From Phoebastria nigripes (Eukaryota > Chordata > Aves > Procellariiformes > Diomedeidae), in NCBI GenBank assembly GCA_035582835.1, contig JAYKAV010000911.1, positions 486,959 through 550,958 on the forward strand: DNA of 64,000 nucleotides, written 5' to 3'. The notes beneath the pieces are model-generated. The model saw nothing but the letters and a program-made list of their open reading frames with translations, had not been told where the DNA came from and did not search any database. Shown piece after piece: positions 11,129 to 24,500 of the stretch; the stretch's first letter is position 1; each line of letters starts with the position of its first letter. The position numbers and the translations under genes were made by a program.

Positions 11129-14100
11129 ACCTATAACATAAGTTATTTTACATATTTAGCACTATACAACTCATTAAACCACAGAACCAATAGAGCAAAG
11201 TGCTGAGGCAGGAAGTACTGAAGCTGAATTCAGCTGTTAGATCAGAAGCTGTGGGGACAAATAAAGACTTCAAGGTTATTTCCAGGATACTCTAAACTCA
11301 GCTGACAAAAAGAGGCCCTAGACCCCAAAACAGAACAAAAAAGCTAGTAAAGAATTTGCAGCCATAAATTACTGTAAGACTCAATCCATCAACAAGCTCA
11401 AAAGCTTTATATCTTAATTTAGGTAGTTTTGCTTTGGTAATCCTATGCTGTGATGGGCCTTTTTTCTTCTGAGGAGCTGTAAGACTTCAGTCTGGATTTC
11501 TTCTTAGTTTGGAAAAACTGATTAAAAATAGGAGCATATCCAAAGGAGCTATATGGTTTAACTTATGCCTCTATTACACTTTGGCTTTTTTCAAATTAAT
11601 GTTTATGCCCTGCTTATACATTAAGATACCACAGAGAAAAGTTTAAATAGCTTTTGGAAAACTTCAAAATTCATAATTTTGTATCTTCTTAGTACTTGCT
11701 CATGTTGTTCTATTCCATCACACAACTGGTATGAGAATTGAAACTTTAATGTTGTAATCAAACCAAGTACATCAAAATCAGGGGTAAAATATTGTTGCTA
11801 AGGTGAGTGGGTGTGAAATTTAGTGCTCTCTGAAAATCTCCAGGGTGCGTGTTACATTTGCCTAGAGGACCAGACAAAGATCCATTCAATAATAGCTTAT
11901 GGAATGATGCCAGCTAGCTTAGATGCAGTAGTTGGGAATAAATGTCCCACGAAAAATAGTATTTCATTTAAAAATAGGGGTCTTTTTTAATCCACTTACC
12001 AAGTGTATATAACTGCACTATTGATTTTTTTAAGACATACTTACTTTTGCTGCTAACAACAATTTAGGAAGCCAGCAAAACCCCAAAGCTTCCCTTTTTA
12101 ATTTATCAAGTTTCACTGAAAACATAGAAAGAGATGCCAATAGAGAAAGAGCTGTTACTTAAATTTAGAAATCTTAGTTTAAATTTGCATAAGGAAATAT
12201 ATCAGGAACGTGAAGGACTGAAATATGAGCCTACACAGTATTTCACAGAATCTTGCCAGAACAAGATCAAGAGCAATTTTAACAGAGGAGTGTTCCAAAA
12301 TAGACAGAAAAGGGATACACAGATGATTTTTAATTAAACATATCTATTTTCAGATTGATTTATCTTGCTATCTGTAGACCACGAAAAGAGACAGTGTTCA
12401 GGCAGGCACTATTTCCTACATTTTTGTGTCTGTCCAAAGACTTGTCATTTTATTCTATTTTGCAATTTTATGATCCTGCCCTAAGTTAGGACAGTCTGGG
12501 GTTTAGATTTTAGACTTAGACAAAATCATTCATCTCTTCCCATGTAAATGGTTCATAGGAGACATTGTAAAATTGATGATTATGCTCTGTTAGGAGGCAA
12601 CATGCTTCGAAATAAGTATTTTAAGTAAAACATCAGCTATAGTATGTTGTTCAAACTGCTTACATAATTATAGTCTGGAAGTGGTATTAAGGTTCCTATT
12701 TATATGACTGATTTATAGTTACATTTTAGTGCAAATGTTCCTGGTGATTTGTTAATCCTTAAGTGGATTTTTCAATTAGAGATGCATCAAATTTGCTAGT
12801 AACTCACATATATTTGGACATGAGGTTACTGTAAGTAATGAGGTGGTAACGGTATGTATTTAAGATCCTCCAGTGGTACAACTCTGTGTTTAAACATATG
12901 TAGAAGCAATTCTGTCAAAGTCTCACTTCAGCTATACATTGTCTACATGCTGACAACATTATAGCTTATAGCAGATTTTGATCCTAAGGCATGTGAAGGT
13001 TGTTTTTCAGTGTATCATTCAGTGTTCAATTATTATCTTTCATTAGGTGGCATAAACATGATTGGTGTTCTGTTCAAATGAGTTTTAAAAGAAAGCTCAA
13101 CTCAGCTGTTAGCAGAAATAACTTTCTAAAGAGCCCCCACTGAGCGATTGTTTTTATATTTTTCTCCAACTTTGGGCAAATTTATACTTTACAGCTTACT
13201 TTGAATAAGAGGATACAAAATGTATCCCAAAGTCAACCTGTTAAAACCTTTGAAGTTTTTTTGATCAAAACTGGGGAAATGTTACTGCATTTTCAAAATG
13301 CAAAACATCTGCAACAAACTGAACAATAAATAGAGTCAATGCCAGAAATTGGCAACTCTGGAACCCCAAATGGAGATGGGAGGTAGCAGTGTGTACTTGG
13401 TGTTTCTCAGGCATCTGTTTAAACACCAGGAATCAATCCCTGTTGATTACAGGACAGTTGAGATGGTTATCTGACCATAAATCTGAAGAGTCACTGTTTA
13501 TGTTGGCCTGCTGAATATAAATAATGAGGAAGAAGCTTGCAAACCAGCAGAAGTACAGCAGTGTTGTTTGGAGTGTTACATGACTGACCACATTCACTGG
13601 GTCTACAGTATTTTGAGTAGGGAAGAATACTGATATCAGAGATGGTGTTTTGTCACCAAACACTTCTGGAGCATGGAGCATTTACTGAGATGCTGAAATA
13701 TGGAAGTATCATCCCCAGCTTACATTTGCTTTATGGTAGTGTGTGTAGCTTTCAGATGGGTGATGGATAAAAAGCTGCTGACGCTACTGGTCTTCTTGCC
13801 ATGAGTTAGGATACTTTGTGCTGATGCGGTCACGTAACATGCACAAAAACACGTTGGCTTTTCTGTTGAGCCAAGAAGTTGGCTTTTTTTCTGTTGAGCA
13901 AGAGAAAGGAACCTGCACCATCTCTATCAGCCACAGGTAGAATGACCCACCTTCAGAAGTGGCAGAAGCACAGGAAGTTCCCACTGCAAATATCAAACTT
14001 TAGTCCTCAAAAACGTGGAGCATTTTGGAGTATTCCTAACCGTAACAGCTCCTCTGACTGAAAAAGCAGCACAGAAAGGTGCAGTCCCCAAATGCAGCTC

Positions 14101-14167
14101 TTGTCTATCTGCCAGTCTATCATGAGTCAGCTAACACAAACTGCCACCCTGATCCAGAGCAGCTGTC

Positions 14168-14368
14168 TAATTACAATTTTGTTATTATTAATTACCGAGT
14201 AGAAAATCATTTGTAATTAGCTCAGACTAAATCATAGTTTAAACAGCCAAAAATTACATTACAAACTAAAGTGTAATTAAAGCACTACACTAAAGTGTTT
14301 ATTTAAACCCAGTTTAGTTACTGCAGATTTTTCAATCAGGTTCTCAGGCTCATACATAGATGTAATTA
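14168..14368. promoter_or_regulatory. Cluster of five TAATTA homeodomain-type sites
   Basis: TAATTA occurs at 14168-14173, 14189-14194, 14214-14219, 14274-14279 and 14363-14368. At the local base composition about 0.2 would be expected in 200 bp. The hexamer is the shared core of many homeodomain proteins (paired-type and LIM-type classes among others). Two GTTTAAAC-like or GTTTATTTAAAC-like stretches lie between the sites. This is compatible with a developmental enhancer or conserved noncoding element, but no conservation data are available here and function is inference. Confidence 0.35.
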
Positions 14369-14795
14369 GTCTCCAGTACTGACAGCATACTGCATTTATT
14401 CATTAAGCATCAATATTGCTGAACAAATGTAAATAAAATTTAGACAGGAATTCTTTAAAGGGACAGTCATAGAAACATCTGGGTGAGATAATGAGGCTGG
14501 GAATGATGTGAATGTTAATAAGCTTTCGGTGCTGCTCTGGTACCCATAGAATTTTTGAAGGCACACACTTTGAAGTCCCNCTATTTGCTCCGGGGTTTAC
14601 AAGCACCAGTGATCCTGCTTTTACTGGTATGTAGTTGCTTATCTAGACTGCTTCAGTGGATCTATGCACTCAGCATCCAGTCAGATCCCCACCAAGCACA
14701 CAGGATAGAGTTTCAGGTGCTTCATACTTGAACACTGGGAAGGAAAACAGCACACAGCAACACCACTGACATTTCTTAACGTGATTCACTTAATT

Positions 14796-14859
14796 TAATG
14801 TAAACCAAAGTAAGACTATTGTAAAGACTAATGTAAACCAATACAGTAAGACTATTGTA
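14796..14859. repeat. Two-copy 33-bp tandem duplication
   Basis: The unit starting TAATGTAAACCAAAGTAAGA at 14796 is repeated at 14829 with a few differences (TAATGTAAACCAATACAGTA). The two copies are directly adjacent, typical of local slippage duplication. Confidence 0.8.
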
Positions 14860-16210
14860 GGCAAAATTTGCTTCTTCCAGTTGTTGTTATGTGGAATGAA
14901 ACTAACATATCTCTCATGGAGTGTGTCACAGTCATTTCAGAAATCTGACATCAGCTATACATTGCAGGGAGTAACTTCTTTCTGAGTTCATGGGTGAGAA
15001 AACAGCTTTTACCATTGGAACAGTGGCAAGAAAAGCAACCTTGCTAGAGAGGTGAACATCATCTGATATCAGGCTTTGGCTTCTGAACATCCTCTAATTC
15101 CAGGATGCTCATGGATAGGGTTTAGTGGCAGGCAATGGCAAGGAGTGACTATGGACAGAACGAATGTGATTTCCCACACAGGGCTATGGAGACTGCTCTG
15201 GAATAAATATCAATGTTGATGCAAAAAAGCTATACTAGACTGGAGAGCTGTCTGTTATAATGATGATAGTGTTCTCCATGCTGTTTCAGCTCAACTATTG
15301 ACACCATAGTACAAACCTCTGAACAGCCCAGGATTTTATTATAGAGCAAGTGTGCTAACAGTAATGTTACAGAACAAGGGAAACTCCTGCTGTCACACTA
15401 TTAGCTTCAGGGGTCTAAAAAACATAAATTCTTTTTTCCAATCCTATTCAACATCTGTACGTTAGCATCAAGGCAACTTCTCAGGAGTCACGTGCTCAGG
15501 TGAATGACAACTGCAAGAGCTTTAACGTACATACTCATCCCATCAAGAAGGATCTCTTCTTGGTTTAATTCATTGCTTGTCGCAGTAAGACCTGTGTTTT
15601 AGGATGAATAAGAAAAGCTTGTTGCTAAGTCTGGAACAATGATGGTGGTCCACAGTTTTGCTTCTCAAACACAGCAGAGCTCTCCATCTCCATCACCTTA
15701 TTGCAGCTGGAGCAACCTGGATGTCTGGTTTGAGTTTTAGGCATCCAGAAAAATTAATGACCATCATTACATTTTGTTTCTAGTGCAGAGTATACCTCTC
15801 AGTACTAACCTTCACTAGTGTAAACACATGGCAGTGTAAATGTATTTAATAAAATTGAATATAATCACACTAAAATAAAACAGGATGAGAATATAAGTTA
15901 TGGCATTTAACACTTTCCTGGAAGGTGCTGAGGTACAGTGTAAACAGCAACATTTGCAGATAGCATATAAATGTGTACATGCCATATATATCATCTGAAG
16001 AAAATACTTAGCTAATATAAGTAGTTAGAAAATGATCATTTTTGTCACATCATCACCTAAAATATCTTCCCATTAGCAAAATGGCAAGTTGCAATTGTTA
16101 ATTAAACAATAACATCATCAGATTTTTGTGGTAAAATGGAGACTTAAACTAAGCTGAGGGATACTTAGAATGCTAATTGTATTTGTTACTGAATACTGCC
16201 ATATTCTCTT

Positions 16211-16260
16211 TGGGGTTTTGTTTTGTTTTGTTTTGTTGTTGTTGTTTGTTTGTTTTATTT
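16211..16260. repeat. TTTTG/TTG/TTTG simple repeat
   Basis: Four TTTTG units followed by TTG and TTTG units. No CR1 or LTR end adjoins it, so it is not an obvious transposon tail. Confidence 0.85.
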
Positions 16261-19200
16261 CCTTTTGAGAGGTTCAGATCTGTTATTAAAACCTGCAGCA
16301 GCTTGGAGTGAATCAGATGCTTCATGACTAGTGCTGTGCATCTTGCCAGCAGACTGTTAGAAGATGCCTTAGCTTGGGGAGAAGCCAGTTTAAAAAAAAA
16401 AAATCCAGAATTTTTAAAAGCCTGTTCTGTTTTATTTTAATCTTGGAGCATTCAAAACTTGGTTTTCCTAAAAATAGGTTTAGAAAAAGTGCTCAAAATA
16501 ACGTCCAAGTCTGGCAGAGGCTGTTCAAAGCTTTCACTGGCAACCCCATCCTGGCTTTGTAGGTGGTCTGAAGATATCAGTTTATAAGGGAATTCTGTTG
16601 AGCTTGCATGTGTGAGTATGCTACACATCAGCTTCATAATACGAGGAAGTGTAAGCAAATGAATTGCCATCTGAACTAGTGTTCCTTTGCTGTTTTGCTA
16701 AGATATTGCTTATGTCAACATTGCAGTCACTAAAGTGCGTTTATAATTTGTTAGACATGATGGTGCTCTTATTCTGTGGTTCTCATTCATGTCCTCAGGT
16801 CTGTCCTGTAAACAAACTCTGACAGGACTTTGAGAAGCAATGCACATTCTTTACACTTAATACCTCCACTTCCAAACCCTTTGACCTAATATAAAATTTC
16901 TTTCCTCCTTTCCCCGTTTATTGAAACTGGCTCTGTGACAGCTTTGAGTTCCACACTAATGAATTCAGTGACCATCCACTCATAAGACTTAATGAAAAGA
17001 GGCTCTTACCTATATCACCATGTATACTGCAGAAGCTGTCTCCTTTGATGAAACTTTGAGCAACATAAGCAGAAGACCAGCAAGGAAAGCTTTGCCTCTG
17101 GATGTGTTAAAGATTTCCTGGATATAAGAAAGGCTCAACAAAAGTGCCATCAATCCTACTTGAATAGGTAGTTACATTATTTCAAGAGTGTAAGAGGCAC
17201 CAATTTAGGTGTCTAAAATCCTAAGTACCTCGGGAAAGTGATCTGTCTGGGTCTGCCTATCAGCCAGTTGAGATGTTTTGGCTGAAATATTAACAGTGCA
17301 GAACCAAGACCCCTCAAGGCAGTAATGGGCTTCTTTTCCCTCAGTGTGTGGGCAAATCTGGGCTCCTACCAGGAAGTTTAGAAAAGAAGCCTAAGAAAAG
17401 TTTGAAAATATCCTAGTAGGTAAATCTATTTTTTTTAAACGCAGGTCTGTCCGTTTTTCATTTAAGTTCCAATAACCTCAATGTTTTTTATGCTTCCATA
17501 TCTCATATTTTCTATCCTCCTACCCAAAGTAGGTAATAAACAATATCTTGGATGACCACAGTAAATTAAACTAGAGTCTTGGTCATCAGGTTGAGTAACT
17601 ATAATAACCACTTTTTTTATGGAAGCCTGTATGAATCATAATATGCAATGAACTCCTCAGTTCTGAGCAAATGCAGACCAGTTGTGAACCTTATGTGACT
17701 AATGTGGTCTTAGTTTTGGTAGACCAGTGGATTTGAAACCGTGATACCTGTCTTTCAAACTGAAATCAATTACATGATTGTAAATAAGCAAGAGTAATAT
17801 CAGTTGATTCTTCATTGCCATGACTCAAGTCTTCAATATTTCAAGTCTTTGTTGCAACAGAGTACTTAAAATGGATGCTTAATTCCATCTCTGTTCAACA
17901 CTATGTGCATGTTTAACTTTAAGCACATGTTGAATATACCTTTTAAGAGGAAATTGTGTTTTCTTCAAGGAAACTAGCAACCAGATATGATATTTGATGG
18001 GTTTTTTTCAAGGTGGGGAATGTTTATTTGCTTTCAGATGACACTTTCCTTACAGGTTCTTTCAGGTCTCTTGACTAAAATGATTGCCACAGAGGAAGGT
18101 GTTCTAAAAATTATAAATAATACATAGGGGAGTGAATAAAGGAAAGAAAACTTTATGTCTAATAATTTTACTGGGCTTCCGCCTGATTCAAATTGGAAAA
18201 AGAATACTCGGTCCATCAACTGTTTAAGGGTTAAATAAAAGCCTTGTTATTGAATTATAAAGACTTAGTTGGTTATAAAAATCTATACAACTTCAGGCCT
18301 TTAAATGCAAACAGTAGAAATAGTGCTTCTCTCAATATTCATCTTACAGTGTGTCTGTTTGCTGATGTTAAAGTGAATTTGACATAATGGTAAGTAGTTC
18401 AAACAATCTATATTGCTGGAAGCTTTCCCTCACAAACTATTGATTTTCCTACCGCATCCACAGCATGCTCGGAAACACTTCCCATTCTGTTTACCATTCT
18501 GTACAGCTAGAATGCATCGTGTCACACTGTCTAATGGAATCAAGCAAACCTTGGAAGGCATTTTGCTGGAAAACTTGATGTATTTATTTGTAGTTCAGCA
18601 TAACAGGGAGAAAAGCCTTGCTAATTTAGCACCAAAACCACAAGAAGTTTTTATTTTGGTAACCTCCTATTTTGTGTGGGGAGAGGCATTGGTGTTACCA
18701 AGCAAGGACCATATCCTGAGGGAAGCTCAAAGTACCTTCACTGCAGATTAAAATTGGCTGAGGTCATCCCCTTTGTGTCATGAACAGCCAGGGTGAGTGG
18801 TGAGCCTCGGTAGGTCAGAGTGTGACATGCCTCTACACAGAGGATCATGCAGGATGAGTGTCCTACCTGTCATGTTAAATTCCTATGGGGTAGGGAAGGA
18901 GTTGTCCTGGGACACTTGAGAAAATCCACAGGGAGTGTGAGCTCTGCTGTGGAGGAGGGAAACCTCTTGAATCACTTGACGAGCACATTTGGAACCATCC
19001 ACTCTACAGATGACGGGGATTTAAAGAGAGGTGCCACAGTGACTTTTGATGGCTTGGCTGTTATTGTGAAACATTGGAAGTATAAATGTATGAGGAGTAT
19101 AAAGTGTGAGAGAATGTAAAGAAGAAGTGCCATTTCCAATAAATATAGTTGTGTTGTGGCTGAGTTGCACGTGGGGATTTGGTTGGAAGAGCTATTATCT

Positions 19201-20560
19201 CTGCAACTTTGCTAGACTTTTAGAGAGTGCGTGGGTTGTTTTGGAGGCCTAGCTTCTTCCACACCCACTTGGGCAGGTTGGGTATTCATAAAGTGTTCTA
19301 ATAAACATTCAGCACTACCTTGTTTTTTGGTTATGAACAGATTGTCATCTCACTTAGATGAAGCATTACCTATTGTGGGTGTGATTTTTTTTTCCCCATC
19401 TCTCCTTGATGCATTGAGATTTTGTGCACAAACTGATATGAATCTCACTTTCTCTGAGCATCTCTCTCAACCCCAAACATGGATGTGTGATTTATCCTGT
19501 TGGGAGATTTCCAGGAAATGAAAAACATAGGAGTTTCTTGATCTACACATGCGACATGTTAAAACTCCTCAGAACTTAAAGCAGAGAGAGGCTTTGATCC
19601 TGGTGAGAAAAACAGACCAATGGACTGTTAGAGCCAGGTGCCCCAGACATGTCTGAAATGGTACCCATATGATCAGTCCTGCTTTGTTCAGTAAATGAGA
19701 AAACAGGCTGATGAGAGGGAATGTGAGTGCTGTAAAATAAAGATGAAGAAGACAGCTGCTAAAGCACTTTAAAACATTAAAGAAGACTTTTAAAAAGATC
19801 TCCTGTCAACTTTTCCAGATGCTTTTGGATGACAAAATAATTTTGTAATGTTGTTAGTATACTGCAATTTTTTTACAAGGGCAAGGGAAGGGTGTCTGGA
19901 CAGACAACTGAAGTGGTTTTTGCGTTTTCCTTGTGTTTTGGGTATGAAGGAAAGAGCATGTTATAGTGTGATTTTCTTCTTTCAGGAAAGATATCAGTGG
20001 CAATATTGTATATCTGTGTTATTTATATCCATTCATTTGTTTATATCTATATTTTCCATAGCTGTGTGATTTATTGTACTATTGCAAATTAATTCTGATC
20101 TATAAATAGGAATATATATGTACATATTTCTCTTGTTGAGGTTTGCAGTGGGAAAGAAGTAATTGCCTTCTGGGTTGAGAAAGGGACCATTAAGTAGTAT
20201 TATTGCCCACTGGAGATCAGTATTTTAACCAAACAGAGCAATGGTTTTACCTATAAACCAGAAACTCTAGTCTATATATGTTTTATTATACCTTTTAAAA
20301 ATCTGTTTTCCTGTAGCTTCAGCTACTTTCTACTCAGGCTTCTTTCTTTTAGCTTGCTCACAGCCCTCAGTCCTATAGGCTGGCAAATGTTTTTCATCCT
20401 TTACACATTTATGGGGATTATAGGTAATAGTAGCCACTTACCTTATTTTTTTAGCATTTATTTTAGCTATTCCTTCAGATTAGGTATTTTAAAGATGAAA
20501 ATACTGATAAAATGTAATGCTAAAATCATTGTGTACTTTTCTTCATGATATCATTTTCCC

Positions 20561-20822
20561 AGAATCACAGAAATGCTGGTTGGAAAAGACAGACAGGGTC
20601 TTCAGCCCAAACTCCTGCAGGATTGTCACCAACACTAGATCAGGACAGTCATGGTGTTGTCTAGCTGAATGTGGAAAACCTCTGAGATTCCCTAGCCTCT
20701 GCAGGTGGACTCTACCTGTGCTCTGCTCCCCTCCAAGTGAAATGTTTTCTTCCTGATGCTCAACCTGAACCTCCCAAATCACTATCTGTGGTCATTTCCC
20801 CTTGTCAGGTTGTCTGACGCTA
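20561..20822 (-). mobile_element. CR1 LINE 3' fragment, minus strand, diverged
   Basis: It starts AGAATCACAGAAATGCTGGT, the degraded CR1 3' terminal octamers followed by the GGTTGGAAAAGA block, and runs through the CR1 3' UTR to about 20822. It is shorter and more diverged than the copy at 8.83 kb. No coding capacity remains. Confidence 0.88.
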
Positions 20823-21517
20823 CCATTTCCTGCACAAATAAATAAATATTGTATGAGTAAATCAGAAGCTGTGTAGAAGAGCAACTAGTGAAAACATCCA
20901 TGCTTATCCACATAAGCTATAGAACCGATATCCTATTTTCAGGAAACTCACAAGCTGCGCTTGAAATTCAGTAGGGTACTGAGAACTGTAGAAGCAGAGA
21001 GCTGATAATGTAACTGCTGCTACGGTGCTTAGACAATCATAGACTCCTTGACTTTGTTATTTACATGATGTCCTTTTGCACAGACATGATGTTTCTTATT
21101 TCTCAGCTATTTGGTGTGTGTTGCTGGCAATTACAATGATCCTACCACTCCATTGTCATGAGTCACTGGCAAACTGGAAAATGTGAATGTTGTCTTCTAT
21201 CACTTGAATGCAGAATAAACTGCATTAGGAGGAGTCATTTGTATTACCAGTAGAAAGAAGATTAGTGGTTTATTTAGTGGGCATTTCCTGAGCATTTGAA
21301 ATAATAACTCTGATTGAACAAACCTTTATGAATATAAATAATAGGACTAGCTCTTAGGAAAGGTGGGCATATTTTTGATCACAAGACTGGGGCCATGTGT
21401 GGAGTGAACTTTAACCTGAGAGTCTTGGAGTTGCATTTCCTTATAACGAAATAAGTGATTTTGATGAACATATTTAGACTGTATATCACTTCCTGGCATG
21501 TTCTGATCTATTTTGGC

Positions 21518-21539
21518 GCACACACACATATATATATAA
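21518..21539. repeat. CACACA-TATATA microsatellite
   Basis: Short (CA)n followed by (TA)n. No function is implied. Confidence 0.8.
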
Positions 21540-24500
21540 TGTCTCTCTGAAGTAAGATAGTTATCAGATTTCCACAATTGCTATATTTAGCAACCAGTAT
21601 CAGTAGCAAGTCATAAAGTTAATTTTGCTTAATATGATTTGTCATACTCCTGAGAATTAGCTCTAATTATATTCATTATCCACATTGGATAGTGTCTTAT
21701 TCAGAATAGAACATTTCATCATTCAAACTAGGAGTAAGTTGCTTCCCTGTGCTGATCAGCACTGAAGCAAATTTTTTATGTGGACAATTTTTTTTTTACC
21801 CTTAAATTAAAAAAGCTAATGTTTTTGAGGAGAAATGGAAATATAGAACAAACATTTCAGTAAAAAAAAAGAAAAAAAGAAAAAGTGCTTTTTAATATAA
21901 GTATCTTTCATTAGCAAAAACCTTTATGAAAACTATTGTTATGAAGACAAACAATAACAGTCTCCTGAATCTTGAGCAGAGAATAGTGAAAACAAGAAGA
22001 ATTAAAGGTAAAAATGAGTAAATTTTGTGACTTAACCTGCAGGCACTATTAAAAATAACAAAGGAGTAGAAAAATATATTAAAAATGGTTTGTCATAACA
22101 GGCTTCAGAAGAACAAGAACCAAATGTCTGTTTTATGTCACAGCTCATACTTTTTTCATCTGCAATTGAAAGTACCATTATATGCCTGTTCTCAGAGTAA
22201 GTTCAGAACAGATAGATGTCTCCATGTTGGGAACTCACTGCTACAGAACTATGGGGACTGGGGTAAATTTACTAAAAAATGCCCAGTGCTGCAGGCCAAG
22301 TGTATGAAATGAATAAATTACCTGGGGAAAACAGGCACTAACAAGAGACACATCATGCACAGCAAGCAAATGGAGGCAGTACACAGTTGTGCTTATAGTT
22401 TTGCTTTAAACCCTGTACTAGATTTTGTTGTACAAACACTTTCATGGAGAAGCCACTCCTCAGCTCAAGCATGAAAGCCTGAAGTAGGAACACTTTAGAG
22501 CAGCTGATTTGTATGTTAAGAAACCCCAGATTTGTCTAGAAGTCATAAAAGACGGAGTATGAGAAAAGATCCTGCATATCCAAAGACAACTTCATGCTTC
22601 CACCTAGGTTTATAAACATACATTTTTTTACCACCCTCGCTTTTTTACCAACCAGTCTCTTACATAGTCATACACAAGTGAAAAAATACATTTTTGTTTT
22701 GATTATAGCTGGATCAGATGTTCAATTCACTTTTCATTCTTTCTGTCTCTAAAGGTATAATTAAGGTCTGATGTCAGATTGCAGCTCAGTGCTCATCAAT
22801 TCTCTCCACTTAACCACTTTTGGGAAGACAGCCTCATGGCTGTGATGATAAACAAACAATTCATGGACTTACGTGTTAGCAGTACCTTAAAAACAAATAG
22901 CTGATAAACTTCTGATGCTGATGAGATCCAAATTTACTTTGGGATCATGCTAGCAATCTATACACATAGACTTCTCTTCAAAAACATAGAACAGCAAAAC
23001 TGTACATAGCCACAAAATGAGCATTACCAGATACAACAGTAAAATCAGATTTAATAAAGTAGAATAAGCATTTCTTCTTTTAAGTTCAACAAGTCAGTGA
23101 GGAACATGACAGGAACAGATTTAATTTGATGTCAGGAGATACAGGATTTATCTGAAGTAGTTATCCTGCTATTCAAAAGGAATAAGCCATTACCATAGCA
23201 ACTCTGTATCACCTGGCCCTCATACACAGAGTGGGCCAGATTCTGATCTCAGTCTTGTCAATGTAAATCTGAAATAAACCCCATATGAATGATGAATGAG
23301 TGTGTATTACATGGAACATTGTAGCTGGAGACAGCCTAGGCCATCACATATAATAAGTATGCTGCCCTCTAGAACAAATTCATATGATATATTTCAACTA
23401 ACCAATGTGTAAGACCTATTCTTTTCCAGGAAAACGTGAGAGGGGATAGTAGTTATTTTGTTAAAGTTGGTTATAAGAGCATTATTATTTTAACAGATCT
23501 CAGAATGTACTGAAGTTTTCCTCAAATAAACAAAACACGAGTTGCGTAACAAGGGATTTGCAAACGAAGGCTCTGATTCTGCACAGATATTTGTACATGT
23601 TTAAAATTACGTGCTTGCACACCTCCCTGGACAACTTCTTATATGCTTTACAGAAAACAGTCTACAAATCTTTGGAGGACTGGGTCCTAATTTAAGATCT
23701 GACATAACAAAAGAGAGTACCATGGCTGGAGGAAGAAGTAAAGAAAAGAGAAACACTTCAGCACATATTTTTTGTCTGATGTGATTTGATTTACAGGAAG
23801 AGAGGGCAGCGGTTTGCACAGCCTGTACTGTAAGTCAGAGTGGTGATGGAGTTAGGGGAAGGACACCATGCTAAGACTGAGTGCTGCATTGTCATAAAGC
23901 ACAGCCCACGAACACAGTGTCAGACACATAAGAGGAGTGTATGTATGGACTTACTATTGTAGCTACTGTAAGTGGCTGCTCAGCTTGGCCAGTGATGAGG
24001 TACAGCCCTGCTGCAATCCCAGGGAGCCGCTGTTGGTGCCCACTGACTGCCCATTCTAGGCACACCCAAGCTTCAGTATGCACAGGAAGGGAGGCGTGAT
24101 AGAAAGAATCTTGGACATGAGCTTCTCCCAGTACCCACATCTGCGAATATTCCAGCTCTGGCAACTTGCCAACACTATACTTTGCTGTAAACCTGAAGAG
24201 CAGGTAGTCTTCCCTGGAAAGGCCTGACTGTGCATGACAGACAAAAAAGCAGCTGGGTTTTCTGAGGAGCCTGACCCTGGGCTGCTCTTTAACATTTTGG
24301 TACAAGAGTCTGAGTCCCAGAAATCCCTCATACATAGGATGAACAAGACTGAATCATAGAGCATACCGAAGATTAGCCCACTCTCTTTTTTGGGCTCTTA
24401 TAGAGTGCAGTCACAGCAAATATTACTTAGGTACTAAATACCCCCATGTATTTTGTAGGCTGTAGCTTTTAGAGTGCAGAGTAAACAGCCAACTAGTAAT

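Larger units (their letters stand above)
11129..20560. other. Long stretch of unique AT-rich DNA, no gene seen
   Basis: More than 9 kb without a supported gene or clear transposon. Open frames stay below about 115 codons and show no domain. Structured items are listed separately: a TAATTA cluster at 14.17-14.37 kb, a 33-bp tandem duplication at 14.80 kb and a TTTTG-rich repeat at 16.2 kb. A smaller local repeat of GTTGGCTTTT...CTGTTGAG occurs twice near 13.85-13.91 kb. Confidence 0.55.

Noticed and set aside
23892..24335. 147-codon minus-strand frame
   Set aside because: No recognised domain, no clear start context or splice sites, and overlapping frames on the same strand.
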